Part shown: piece by piece, positions 1-5,603 of the stretch
How positions within the stretch are numbered: the stretch's first letter is position 1
Layout: each line of letters begins with the position of its first letter
DNA from: an uncultured Bergeyella sp.
Lineage (GTDB): Bacteria; Bacteroidota; Bacteroidia; Flavobacteriales; Weeksellaceae
Length of the DNA stretch: 5,739 nt
Assembly: GCA_916710115.1 (NCBI GenBank)
Contig: CAKAOY010000083.1
Location: forward strand, 1-5,739
Reading direction: 5' to 3'
Notes under the pieces: model-generated
The model's input: only the letters and a program-made list of their open reading frames with translations
Database searches by the model: none
Told to the model about the DNA's origin: nothing
Program-made: the position numbers and the translations under genes

Positions 1-1
1 A

Positions 2-628
2 GCTAATCAACGAAAAATGGTGAAAAATGGAAAAGGAGAAATACAATTTGGAGGTGTAATATACTCAGATTCAGCGGATAAGGCTACTCGCTTTATCGCA
101 AATTGTAATCAACGAAAAATTCCATTAGTTTTCCTACAAGATGTTACTGGCTTTATGGTTGGTTCTAAATCAGAGCACGGAGGCATCATTAAAGATGGTG
201 CTAAATTGGTGAATGCAGTCTCAAATTCTGTGGTGCCAAAATTCACGATTATTATAGGAAACTCGTATGGAGCAGGTAATTACGCAATGTGTGGCAAAGC
301 TTACGACCCTCGGTTCATCATTTCGTGGCCGTGGGCGGAATTGGCAGTGATGGGGGGAGTGCAGGCAGCAAAAGTATTGGCTCAAATACAAGAGGCAACC
401 CTCACAAAGCAAGGTAAGCAACTTACCGAAGAAGATAAAAATGCTATATTGAAAGAAATATCAGAAAAATATCAAAAACAAACTGAAGCAACCTACTCTG
501 CTTCAAGACTTTGGGTAGATGCTATTATAGACCCTATTGATACCAGAAAATGGATTTCAATGGGAATAAATGCCGCCAACCATTCTCCGATTACAGAAAG
601 GTTTAATTTGGGAGTTATTCAAGTTTAA
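2..628 (+). CDS. Acyl-CoA carboxylase, carboxyltransferase (beta) subunit, 3' part only
   Basis: This is the C-terminal 208 residues of a biotin-dependent acyl-CoA carboxylase carboxyltransferase subunit (propionyl-CoA, methylcrotonyl-CoA or related type). The subunit moves a carboxyl group from carboxybiotin to an acyl-CoA in the cytoplasm. The frame stays open to base 2, so the ATG at 17 is an internal methionine; the residues before it (ANQRK) belong to the conserved ANQRKMVKxGKGE stretch. Visible motifs, numbered from base 2, are FGGVIYSDSADKA (16-28), the oxyanion-hole region DVTGFMVGSKSEHGG (47-61), the second one SYGAGNYAMCGKAYDPR (88-104), WPWAELAVMGG (109-119), and the family C-terminus from DAIIDP to FNLGVIQ. 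Family members are about 540 residues, so roughly the first 60% lies outside the window. The substrate cannot be told from this part. No biotin carboxylase or carrier gene is visible. No terminator hairpin follows the stop. Confidence 0.93.
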   Translation, partial: ANQRKMVKNGKGEIQFGGVIYSDSADKATRFIANCNQRKIPLVFLQDVTGFMVGSKSEHGGIIKDGAKLVNAVSNSVVPKFTIIIGNSYGAGNYAMCGKAYDPRFIISWPWAELAVMGGVQAAKVLAQIQEATLTKQGKQLTEEDKNAILKEISEKYQKQTEATYSASRLWVDAIIDPIDTRKWISMGINAANHSPITERFNLGVIQV

Positions 629-648
629 TGAAAAAATGTTGAAAATAA

Positions 649-680
649 TTTGTGTATTTTGATTATTTTTCTTTACTTTG
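649..680 (+). promoter_or_regulatory. Bacteroidota-type promoter of rplS
   Basis: A TTTG at 649-652 (-33 element) lies 20 bases before TTACTTTG at 673-680, which matches the Bacteroidota -7 consensus TAnnTTTG at all but one position. The spacing fits the known 19-21 base range. Transcription would start about four bases after the final G, near 684, which is the first base of the leader helix. A second TTTG at 658-661 is too close to serve as the -33 element. Confidence 0.7.
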
Positions 681-683
681 CGG

Positions 684-729
684 AACGTTAATCAACCTCT
701 GACGAGAGCCGTGAAAGTTGTTTAGCGTT
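684..729 (+). ncRNA. Structured 5' leader of rplS, candidate bL19 autoregulatory element
   Basis: The leader folds by inspection into one long stem-loop. Bases 684-691 (AACGTTAA) pair with 722-729 (TTAGCGTT, one G-U pair); a single U-U mismatch follows (692/721); CAAC 693-696 pairs with GTTG 717-720. An apical hairpin CTCT 697-700 / AGAG 705-708 has a GACG loop (701-704), and a one-sided bulge CCGTGAAA (709-716) sits on the 3' side. In total 16 pairs form within 46 bases of otherwise A/T-rich DNA. The helix begins at the predicted transcription start and ends 21 bases before the ATG. Ribosomal-protein leaders for L19 have been described in Flavobacteria from comparative genomics (recalled, not compared here). 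By analogy, bL19 may bind this RNA and repress its own synthesis; that is inference. Confidence 0.68.
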
Positions 730-750
730 AATCATTTTTATTTATTAATA

Positions 751-1104
751 ATGGATTTATTAAAGTACGTACAAGACAAGTACATCGCAAAAAAAGAATT
801 CCCAGAATTCAAAGCAGGAGACACGATTACAGTGTATTATGAAATTAAGGAAGGTAACAAAACAAGAACTCAGTTCTTTAAAGGTGTTGTTATTCAACTT
901 AGAGGGACAGGAGCTACTAAGACTTTTACAATCAGAAAAATGTCTGGTGATGTAGGTGTAGAGAGAGTTTTCCCTATCAATATGCCTGCACTTCAAAAAA
1001 TTGAAGTTGAAAGAAGAGGTAAAGTTAGAAGAGCAAGAATTTACTACTTCCGTAAACTTAGAGGTAAAAAAGCGAGAGTTAAAGACGCTCCTTTCAAAAA
1101 ATAA
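751..1104 (+). CDS. rplS: 50S ribosomal protein L19 (bL19)
   Basis: This is ribosomal protein bL19 of the large subunit, located at the 30S-50S interface. The 117-residue length and sequence are typical: MDLLKYVQDKY at the start, FKAGDTITVYYEIKEG (19-34), the KGVVIQLRGTG core and TFTIRKMSGDVGVERVFP (63-80), then the basic tail with RRGKVRRARIYYFRKLRGKKAR. The frame is open upstream to a TTG at 718, but that start would lie inside the leader helix and add residues foreign to the family, so the ATG at 751 is chosen. No Shine-Dalgarno precedes it, only an A/T-rich stretch, as usual in Bacteroidota. The gene has its own promoter and terminator and is monocistronic, unlike the rpsP-rimM-trmD-rplS operon of enterobacteria. 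Confidence 0.97.
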   Translation: MDLLKYVQDKYIAKKEFPEFKAGDTITVYYEIKEGNKTRTQFFKGVVIQLRGTGATKTFTIRKMSGDVGVERVFPINMPALQKIEVERRGKVRRARIYYFRKLRGKKARVKDAPFKK

Positions 1105-1119
1105 TCCTCTTATAAAGAT

Positions 1120-1147
1120 AAAACCAAACAAAAAGTTTGGTTTTTTT
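1120..1147. terminator. Intrinsic terminator of rplS, possibly bidirectional
   Basis: AAACCAAAC (1121-1129) pairs perfectly with GTTTGGTTT (1135-1143) around a loop of five A residues, and A1120-T1144 extends the stem. On the plus strand the 3' arm runs into a seven-T tract (1141-1147), ideal for ending rplS. Read on the minus strand the same hairpin is followed by TTTTATCTTT, so it may also end the amidotransferase transcript, whose stop codon (1146-1148) lies inside the T tract. Confidence 0.88.
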
Positions 1148-1712
1148 ATTTTAATAAGAAATTTTCTAGGATTTTTTTTCCATACGGTGTTAAAATACTT
1201 TCAGGATGATATTGTACGGCATGAATATCATATTTTTTATGCCTTAAGGACATTATGATATCTTGGTCATCAATGGATGTTACTACTAAATCTTCAGGTA
1301 AAGTTTCTCGATTTACAGCCCAAGAATGATATCTGCCAACTTTAATTATTTTCGGTAAATTATTAAAAATTAGGTGATTATTTATTTGCTTGGCAGTTGT
1401 TGCAACACCATGATAAATATTAGATAAATTGAAAAGACTTCCTCCAAATGCCTCTGCAATTGCTTGTTGTCCTAAGCAAATTCCCAAGATGGATTTTGAT
1501 GAAGCATAAGTTTTGATAGTATCCAATAGTATGCCTGCTTCTTTTGGAATACCAGGTCCTGGGGATAATACAATTTTGTCGTATTTTTCAATTTCGTCAA
1601 TTGATATTTTGTCATTTTGGAAAACATCTATCCTGTTACCTATAATTTGCTCAATCATTTGAACTAAATTATAAGTAAAACTATCATAATTATCTAAAAG
1701 TAAAATTTTCAT
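1146..1712 (-). CDS. Glutamine amidotransferase, anthranilate synthase component II / aminodeoxychorismate synthase component II
   Basis: This class I glutamine amidotransferase of the TrpG/PabA type releases ammonia from glutamine for a chorismate-using partner (TrpE for anthranilate and tryptophan, or PabB for p-aminobenzoate and folate). At 188 residues it is full length and free-standing. The start MKILLLDNYDSFTYNL is diagnostic. LSPGPGIP (49-56) forms the oxyanion region, GICLGQQ (77-83) carries the nucleophile Cys79, and YHPESIL (168-174) supplies His169 and Glu171, so the catalytic triad is complete. YHSW (128-131) is also conserved. No trpE, pabB or other trp gene is in the window, so tryptophan, folate or dual use cannot be decided. 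No promoter was recognised in the 36 bases between the upstream hairpin and the ATG, so it may depend on read-through from the dedA gene. Confidence 0.93.
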   Translation of the reverse strand: MKILLLDNYDSFTYNLVQMIEQIIGNRIDVFQNDKISIDEIEKYDKIVLSPGPGIPKEAGILLDTIKTYASSKSILGICLGQQAIAEAFGGSLFNLSNIYHGVATTAKQINNHLIFNNLPKIIKVGRYHSWAVNRETLPEDLVVTSIDDQDIIMSLRHKKYDIHAVQYHPESILTPYGKKILENFLLK

Positions 1713-1747
1713 TATTAATGGTTATTTTAAATGAGTTAAATGTAAAA

Positions 1748-1777
1748 TAAAAGTCATCCACGTGAAGATGACTTTTA
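1748..1777 (-). terminator. Terminator-like hairpin between the dedA-family gene and the amidotransferase gene
   Basis: AAAAGTCATC (1749-1758) pairs perfectly with GATGACTTTT (1767-1776), and T1748-A1777 adds an eleventh pair; the eight-base loop (1759-1766) contains CACGTG. On the minus strand the 3' arm ends in TTTTATTTTA, giving a plausible Rho-independent terminator 5 bases after the dedA stop codon. It would limit, not necessarily abolish, read-through into the amidotransferase gene. Confidence 0.75.
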
Positions 1778-1782
1778 GTATT

Positions 1783-2451
1783 TTATTTTTCTCTTGTTTT
1801 TCCAAAGAACATTTTGATAATGACAGGTAAAGTTGTAACCAAAACAAGTCCTAAAACGATAATTTCAAGGTGGTGAGTGAGGTCAAATCCATATTGGTCT
1901 TTTAGTATTTTGTATAAATAATGTCCTGCAAATACTAAAATATAGGCCCAAAGGATGGCACCAATAATATTATCTTTTAGGAATTTCTTTTTATCCATTT
2001 TTACAATTCCTGCAACGATAGGAATAAAAGTTCTAACAATCGGTAGAAATCTTGCAATAATCACAGCAAAAGAGCCTTTTTGTTTGAAAAAATCATCAGC
2101 TTGATAGAGATATCTTTTCTTAAAAAGTAATGTATCTTCCTTTTGATAAAGTTTTTCGCCCATTCTATGGCCAAAATAATAGCCGACTTCATTCCCTATA
2201 ACTGCCGCTAAGGTAATACAATTTGCTAATAGAAAAGTATTTAGAAAATCATTCCCTAAATCTCCAAAAGTTTCCCTAATGATAGATTGAGAATATATTC
2301 CAGAGATGAATAATAGACTATCTCCAGGCAAGAAAAAACCTGCAAAAAGTCCTGTTTCTGCAAAAATAATAAATAAAACCAACCAAAATCCCCCTAATTT
2401 TATATAAAATTCTGGATTTACGAGGTCCTTCCAACTTTCAAAATATTCCAT
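1783..2451 (-). CDS. DedA family (VTT/SNARE-associated domain) integral membrane protein
   Basis: This 222-residue inner-membrane protein belongs to the DedA family. Some members are known to translocate undecaprenyl phosphate, the lipid carrier of cell-wall and glycan synthesis, back across the membrane, and others influence membrane potential and drug tolerance. Two re-entrant-type motifs define the family and are both present: FAETGLFAGFFLPGDSLLF (30-48, with Glu32 and PGD 42-44) and ARFLPIVRTFIPIVAG (133-148, with Arg134, Arg140 and Pro144). Hydrophobic segments lie near 20-40, 70-95, 127-150, 162-182 and 195-214. The ATG at 2451 is the only sensible start; the next methionine is near residue 97. 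A perfect -7 promoter element ends only four bases upstream. The exact transported lipid is inferred from family knowledge, not from this sequence. Confidence 0.93.
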   Translation of the reverse strand: MEYFESWKDLVNPEFYIKLGGFWLVLFIIFAETGLFAGFFLPGDSLLFISGIYSQSIIRETFGDLGNDFLNTFLLANCITLAAVIGNEVGYYFGHRMGEKLYQKEDTLLFKKRYLYQADDFFKQKGSFAVIIARFLPIVRTFIPIVAGIVKMDKKKFLKDNIIGAILWAYILVFAGHYLYKILKDQYGFDLTHHLEIIVLGLVLVTTLPVIIKMFFGKTREK

Positions 2452-2455
2452 TATG

Positions 2456-2463
2456 CAAAAGTA
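2456..2463 (-). promoter_or_regulatory. -7 promoter element of the dedA-family gene
   Basis: On the minus strand TACTTTTG is a perfect match to TAnnTTTG and is separated from the ATG by only CATA. No exact TTTG lies 19-21 bases further upstream; that region is a T-rich run. The predicted start point falls at or next to the A of the ATG, so the message may be leaderless. Confidence 0.55.
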
Positions 2464-2529
2464 AGTAATTTATTTCTAAAAAAATGATAAGAATGACAAT
2501 TTAAGTGATATTTAACGAAATTTATTTTT

Positions 2530-2537
2530 TAAATTTG
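2530..2537 (+). promoter_or_regulatory. -7 promoter element of the putative glycosyltransferase gene
   Basis: TAAATTTG matches TAnnTTTG perfectly and is followed by CTCTTA and then the ATG at 2544. No clear TTTG stands at the -33 position. The transcript would have a leader of only about zero to three bases. It is divergent from the dedA promoter within a 92-base intergenic region. Confidence 0.5.
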
Positions 2538-2543
2538 CTCTTA

Positions 2544-3533
2544 ATGAAAAAAATAGCATATATAGAATTGGATACTCATGCTGAAATTGTGAAGGATTTT
2601 TCAAATTATATTAAAAACTCAGAAAATATTCGGTGTGATTTTTATTTATCAAAAAAAATAATAGATATTGTTTGCGATATAGATAATATGTATCTTACAT
2701 CACCAAAAACAATAGTTGATGATTTGGATAATATTGATTATGATGAGATTATTATAGGAACTGCTCATAGATATTTTAATATTTTTAATAAATTGGTAAA
2801 AAAATATAAAACTTCTATTATAGTTCATAATATTAATTTTTCAAAGGCAACGAAATGGCAATTATTTAAAAATGTTTTTAAAAATGAACAGAAATACAGA
2901 TTGAAATTATTATTGAAGGAAGGCTTGCTCACTGCTCCTAAATTATATAAAAATTCTAAATTATATGTGTTAGATGAGGCTTTGAGTGATGGGGTATATC
3001 AATATTTAGATATTTTTAAAAATATGTATATATCTGATAATGAGTGTGTTTATCCCATAAAAATTGTGGTTCCAGGTACAATTTCTCAGAAAAGGAGAGA
3101 TTATAAGTATATCATACAAAAAATCCAAAAATGGAAAATTGATGCAGAGGTTATTTTTTGTGGGAAGGCTTCTGGCGAGGAATTACGATGGCTTCGAGAA
3201 GTAGAAGAAGAGCTACCTCAAAATGTAAGTATTCAGTATTTTACAGATAAGTTAAGTGCCAAAGTTTTTGATAAAGTGATGAAATCTGCACATCTGTTTT
3301 GGTGTCCGATTTGTGAAAAAACAGACTTTATGAGCATTCCCGAAATTTATGGGAAAACGAAGATGAGTGGAAATGTGGGTGATGCAATAAAATATGGTAA
3401 AATGAGCATTTTTCCTAAAAATTATCCATCTAAATGTAAATTTATTATAAAAGAACAAGATGATATTGAAAATCAAATAATGGAAATTTTTATTCAATTA
3501 CAAAAAAATGAGCCTTATTTTACCAATTTATGA
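2544..3533 (+). CDS. Putative glycosyltransferase, GT-B-like (family uncertain)
   Basis: This 329-residue soluble protein resembles the GT-B glycosyltransferases found in flavobacterial glycan loci. The N-terminal half starts with a Rossmann-like strand (MKKIAYIEL) and contains IIIGTAHRY (69-77) and SIIVHNINF (91-99), alternating short strands and helices. The C-terminal half opens with KIVVPGTISQKRRDY (173-187), a typical start of a donor-binding domain, then VIFCGKA (203-209), and ends with PEIYGKTKMSGNVGDAIKYG (266-285), where nucleotide-sugar enzymes of this fold carry their donor loop. There is no signal peptide or membrane segment. The ATG at 2544 is preferred over the GTG at 2505 because that longer form would span the promoter element. 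Its donor, acceptor and product are unknown. It is noticeably richer in A/T than neighbours, with many ATA and TTA codons. Its last 14 bases overlap the end of ung. Confidence 0.62.
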   Translation: MKKIAYIELDTHAEIVKDFSNYIKNSENIRCDFYLSKKIIDIVCDIDNMYLTSPKTIVDDLDNIDYDEIIIGTAHRYFNIFNKLVKKYKTSIIVHNINFSKATKWQLFKNVFKNEQKYRLKLLLKEGLLTAPKLYKNSKLYVLDEALSDGVYQYLDIFKNMYISDNECVYPIKIVVPGTISQKRRDYKYIIQKIQKWKIDAEVIFCGKASGEELRWLREVEEELPQNVSIQYFTDKLSAKVFDKVMKSAHLFWCPICEKTDFMSIPEIYGKTKMSGNVGDAIKYGKMSIFPKNYPSKCKFIIKEQDDIENQIMEIFIQLQKNEPYFTNL

Positions 3534-4161
3534 TAGCTTTTTGGTGTTTTGATAGGTAATTATTAATTTTAGAAAATGGTTTGCTCCCCAAAAATCCACG
3601 ATGGGCAGAAAGTGGAGAGGGATGGGCGGTTTTTATAATTAAATGCTTTTGAGAGTCAATTAGTTGTGATTTTTTTTGAGCATATGCCCCCCATAGTACA
3701 AAAACGATATTTTCTTTATGTGTTGATATTTCTTTAATAATAAAATCAGTAAATTGCTCCCAACCTAAATCTTTGTGAGAATTTGCTTCGTGAGCTTTTA
3801 CGGTGAGGGTTGTGTTGAGCAAAAGAACTCCTTGTAGAGCCCAAGATGCTAAATCATTAGTATTTTTTTTAATGTTTAAGTCGCTTTCCAGCTCCTTATA
3901 TATATTTTTCAGAGATGGAGGAGCAGGTACCATATCAGATACAGAGAAACAAAGGCCATTTGCTTGAAAATCATTATGATAAGGGTCTTGTCCGAGTATT
4001 ACCACTTTAACTTCGTCAAAAGGAGTAAGTTCTAATGCTCTGAATATCTGTTTTTTAGGAGGAAAACAAATGTTTTTTGCATATTCTTCATTAATTTTTT
4101 TTCTGAGAGTAGCAAAATATTCAGAATTTTTGATTGGTGCTAAAATTTCTTTCCAAGTCAT
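3520..4161 (-). CDS. ung: Uracil-DNA glycosylase (family 1)
   Basis: Family 1 uracil-DNA glycosylase removes uracil from DNA, starting base excision repair after cytosine deamination or dUMP misincorporation. The 213-residue protein is complete and carries all hallmark motifs: the water-activating loop GQDPYH (57-62, Asp59), the uracil-stacking Phe72 in GLCFSV, the asparagine of LLLNTTLTV (Asn116) that reads uracil, and the DNA-intercalation loop HPSPLSAHRGF (180-190, His180). The ATG at 4161 lies 11 bases after the stop of the upstream GT2 gene, with no promoter in between, so the two are probably co-transcribed. The 3' end overlaps the convergent glycosyltransferase-like gene by 14 bases, and no hairpin terminator was seen near either stop. 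Confidence 0.97.
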   Translation of the reverse strand: MTWKEILAPIKNSEYFATLRKKINEEYAKNICFPPKKQIFRALELTPFDEVKVVILGQDPYHNDFQANGLCFSVSDMVPAPPSLKNIYKELESDLNIKKNTNDLASWALQGVLLLNTTLTVKAHEANSHKDLGWEQFTDFIIKEISTHKENIVFVLWGAYAQKKSQLIDSQKHLIIKTAHPSPLSAHRGFLGSKPFSKINNYLSKHQKAIINW

Positions 4162-4172
4162 AAAAAAAAGAT

Positions 4173-5177
4173 TTAATTTTGATAGAAGTGTTTGGGAAAT
4201 GCATTTTTAGGATTCATTTTCAATAGGTTAAGCTTTATCCAAGAGTTTAAAAATCCTAACCCATAGAAGCTCATTTGTATGTAAATGATGAAACAAGAAT
4301 ATAGGGCAACCTTTAAATTATGAGTTACCTTTAAAGAGTGAAATAATATTAATAGAGTATAAAATGCATAAAATGAGATGAATATAGGAGTCTCTAATAT
4401 ATAATCAATGAAGATGGAGGCCAAAAATCCGACTGTGAAAATACTTGGAAAAAGGAAAGATATTTTCACATATTTTGGATGTCTTTGGTTGAGGATTGGT
4501 CTTGCACAGCCAAATTGATATACTTGTTTTGCAAATTTTTTAAGGTCAGTTCTTCGCTTGTGATAAACACTAATATCATCAAAAAAAGCAGTGGAAAATC
4601 CATTTTCCCAAAGTCTTATAGATAGGTCTGGGTCTTCTCCGATTCTCATTTCTGAAAAGCCGTTAACAGAATCAAATGTTGTTTTTAGGACGCCCATATT
4701 GAAGCTTCGCGGTTGGAATTTATTCACGATTTTTTTACTCCCTCTGATACCTCCCGTGGTTAGTATAGAGGTCATTGTGTAAGAGATAGCTTTTTGTAGA
4801 GTGTTAAAATTTGGATGGGCTTTATCTGCTCCTCCAAAAGCATCACACGGAGTATTTTGTAGATTGTTTTTAATATTTTGTATATAATTTTTCTCTACAA
4901 TGACATCAGAATCTACGAAAACAAGCCATTCATTTTTTGCTTTTTTGGCACCAAAATTCCGAGATAAACCAGGTCCTGTATTTTCTTTTTTGTAATAAGA
5001 AATGTTTAGATTGTTTTCAAAATCTTGTATTGTAGGGAGTAAGTCCACAGAGGAGCCATCATCAATAATAATCACTTCAAAATCCATATCAGATTGATTA
5101 ACAAGTGATTTTAATAATTCTGTAAGTTCATCCTTTCTATTAAAAATAGAAACGATAATGGAGATTGTAGGTTTCAT
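4173..5177 (-). CDS. Family 2 glycosyltransferase with C-terminal membrane segments
   Basis: This GT-A fold, GT2-family enzyme transfers a sugar from a nucleotide donor, probably at the inner face of the inner membrane. The protein is 334 residues from the ATG at 5177. The catalytic domain begins with TISIIVSIFNRKDEL (4-18) and shows IIIDDGSS (36-43), NTGPGLSRNFGAKKA (66-80), the metal-binding VFVDSDV (86-92) and GEDPDLSIRLWENG (180-193), whose acidic pair 181-182 is the likely acceptor/base site. Three hydrophobic segments follow near 239-260, 263-281 and 289-311, then a basic tail. The frame extends upstream to a TTG at 5195, but that lies inside the -7 promoter element, so the ATG at 5177 is chosen. 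Donor and acceptor are unknown; a role in surface polysaccharide or glycolipid synthesis is inference. The downstream gene ung starts 11 bases after its stop. Confidence 0.88.
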   Translation of the reverse strand: MKPTISIIVSIFNRKDELTELLKSLVNQSDMDFEVIIIDDGSSVDLLPTIQDFENNLNISYYKKENTGPGLSRNFGAKKAKNEWLVFVDSDVIVEKNYIQNIKNNLQNTPCDAFGGADKAHPNFNTLQKAISYTMTSILTTGGIRGSKKIVNKFQPRSFNMGVLKTTFDSVNGFSEMRIGEDPDLSIRLWENGFSTAFFDDISVYHKRRTDLKKFAKQVYQFGCARPILNQRHPKYVKISFLFPSIFTVGFLASIFIDYILETPIFISFYAFYTLLILFHSLKVTHNLKVALYSCFIIYIQMSFYGLGFLNSWIKLNLLKMNPKNAFPKHFYQN

Positions 5178-5192
5178 TTTTTTATTATAAGG

Positions 5193-5225
5193 CAAAAATA
5201 AATATTATGAACTTATATAACCAAA
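5193..5225 (-). promoter_or_regulatory. Bacteroidota-type promoter of the GT2-ung unit
   Basis: On the minus strand TTTG (5225-5222) lies 21 bases before TATTTTTG (5200-5193), which matches TAnnTTTG perfectly. The predicted start near 5189 leaves a leader of about 10 bases of A/T-rich sequence before the ATG at 5177. This sits in the 73-base gap after the yjbR-like gene, so GT2 and ung need not rely on the histidine kinase operon. Confidence 0.72.
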
Positions 5226-5250
5226 TGGAAAGATTAATTATTTATTTTTA

Positions 5251-5601
5251 TTAAGTTAGTTTATTGATTTTTAGTTTTTTAGGTAGTTTGTTGATTACTT
5301 CGTTGTAAGAATGTTTTATCATTTTTATTACAAAATCATTAGGGAGAAATTCTGCTTCTATTGTATTCCAATGCTTTTTATTGAGGTGATATCCAGCAGT
5401 TATTTCGGTATATTCATCTCGTAATTCCACTGCCCAATTGGGGTTGCATTTTACACTGATACTCACAGGAATTTTATTTAGATTTGTGATAAGAAAAATC
5501 TTACCTAAAACCTTGAAAACTAGATAATCATCACCAAAAGGAAAACCTTCAGTGGTATGAGGCAGGGAAATACAAAAATCTCTGATGTCTTCTATATTCA
5601 T
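5251..5601 (-). CDS. MmcQ/YjbR family protein
   Basis: This small 116-residue protein belongs to the MmcQ/YjbR family, which has a CyaY-like fold and is often labelled DNA-binding although no cellular role is firmly established. The family signature is clear: MNIEDIRDFCISLP at the start, EGFPFGDDYLVFKVLGK (18-34), SVKCNP (49-54, a variation on the usual LKCDP), GYHLNKKHWNT (70-80) and HSYNEVINKLPKK (97-109). No signal peptide or membrane segment is present. The start codon lies two bases after the stop of the histidine kinase gene, so translation is probably coupled to it. No terminator hairpin was seen after the stop, and some read-through into the GT2 gene is possible. Confidence 0.92.
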   Translation of the reverse strand: MNIEDIRDFCISLPHTTEGFPFGDDYLVFKVLGKIFLITNLNKIPVSISVKCNPNWAVELRDEYTEITAGYHLNKKHWNTIEAEFLPNDFVIKMIKHSYNEVINKLPKKLKINKLT

Positions 5602-5603
5602 TT

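Noticed and set aside
221..421. Open frame antisense to the carboxylase gene
   Set aside because: Shadow of a strongly conserved coding region, with no recognisable motif.
718..750. Extended N-terminus of bL19 starting at TTG 718
   Set aside because: It would translate part of the leader helix and add hydrophobic residues absent from the family; the ATG at 751 gives the standard bL19 start.
760..1131. Long open frame antisense to rplS
   Set aside because: It is the complement of a well-conserved ribosomal protein gene, rich in Ser, Phe and Cys, with no domain signature or start context.
1001..1258. Open frame crossing the end of rplS and the terminator
   Set aside because: It overlaps the bL19 coding region, the terminator and the amidotransferase gene; the protein is of low complexity and without motifs.
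1749..1776. Inverted repeat as a regulator operator (CACGTG core)
   Set aside because: The position directly after the dedA stop, the A/T arms and the T-rich 3' flank on the minus strand fit a terminator better.
2505..2543. GTG 2505 as start of the glycosyltransferase-like gene
   Set aside because: The added stretch spans the -7 element and encodes a low-complexity sequence; MKKIAYIEL is a natural first strand.
3252..3497. Open frame antisense to the glycosyltransferase-like gene
   Set aside because: Phe- and Asn-rich complement of an A/T-rich gene, without promoter or motif.
4591..4782. Plus-strand open frame inside the GT2 gene
   Set aside because: Lies opposite the conserved GT2 catalytic region and has no independent support.
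5178..5195. Extended GT2 start at TTG 5195
   Set aside because: That codon is part of the perfect -7 element TATTTTTG; ATG 5177 gives the usual GT2 N-terminus.
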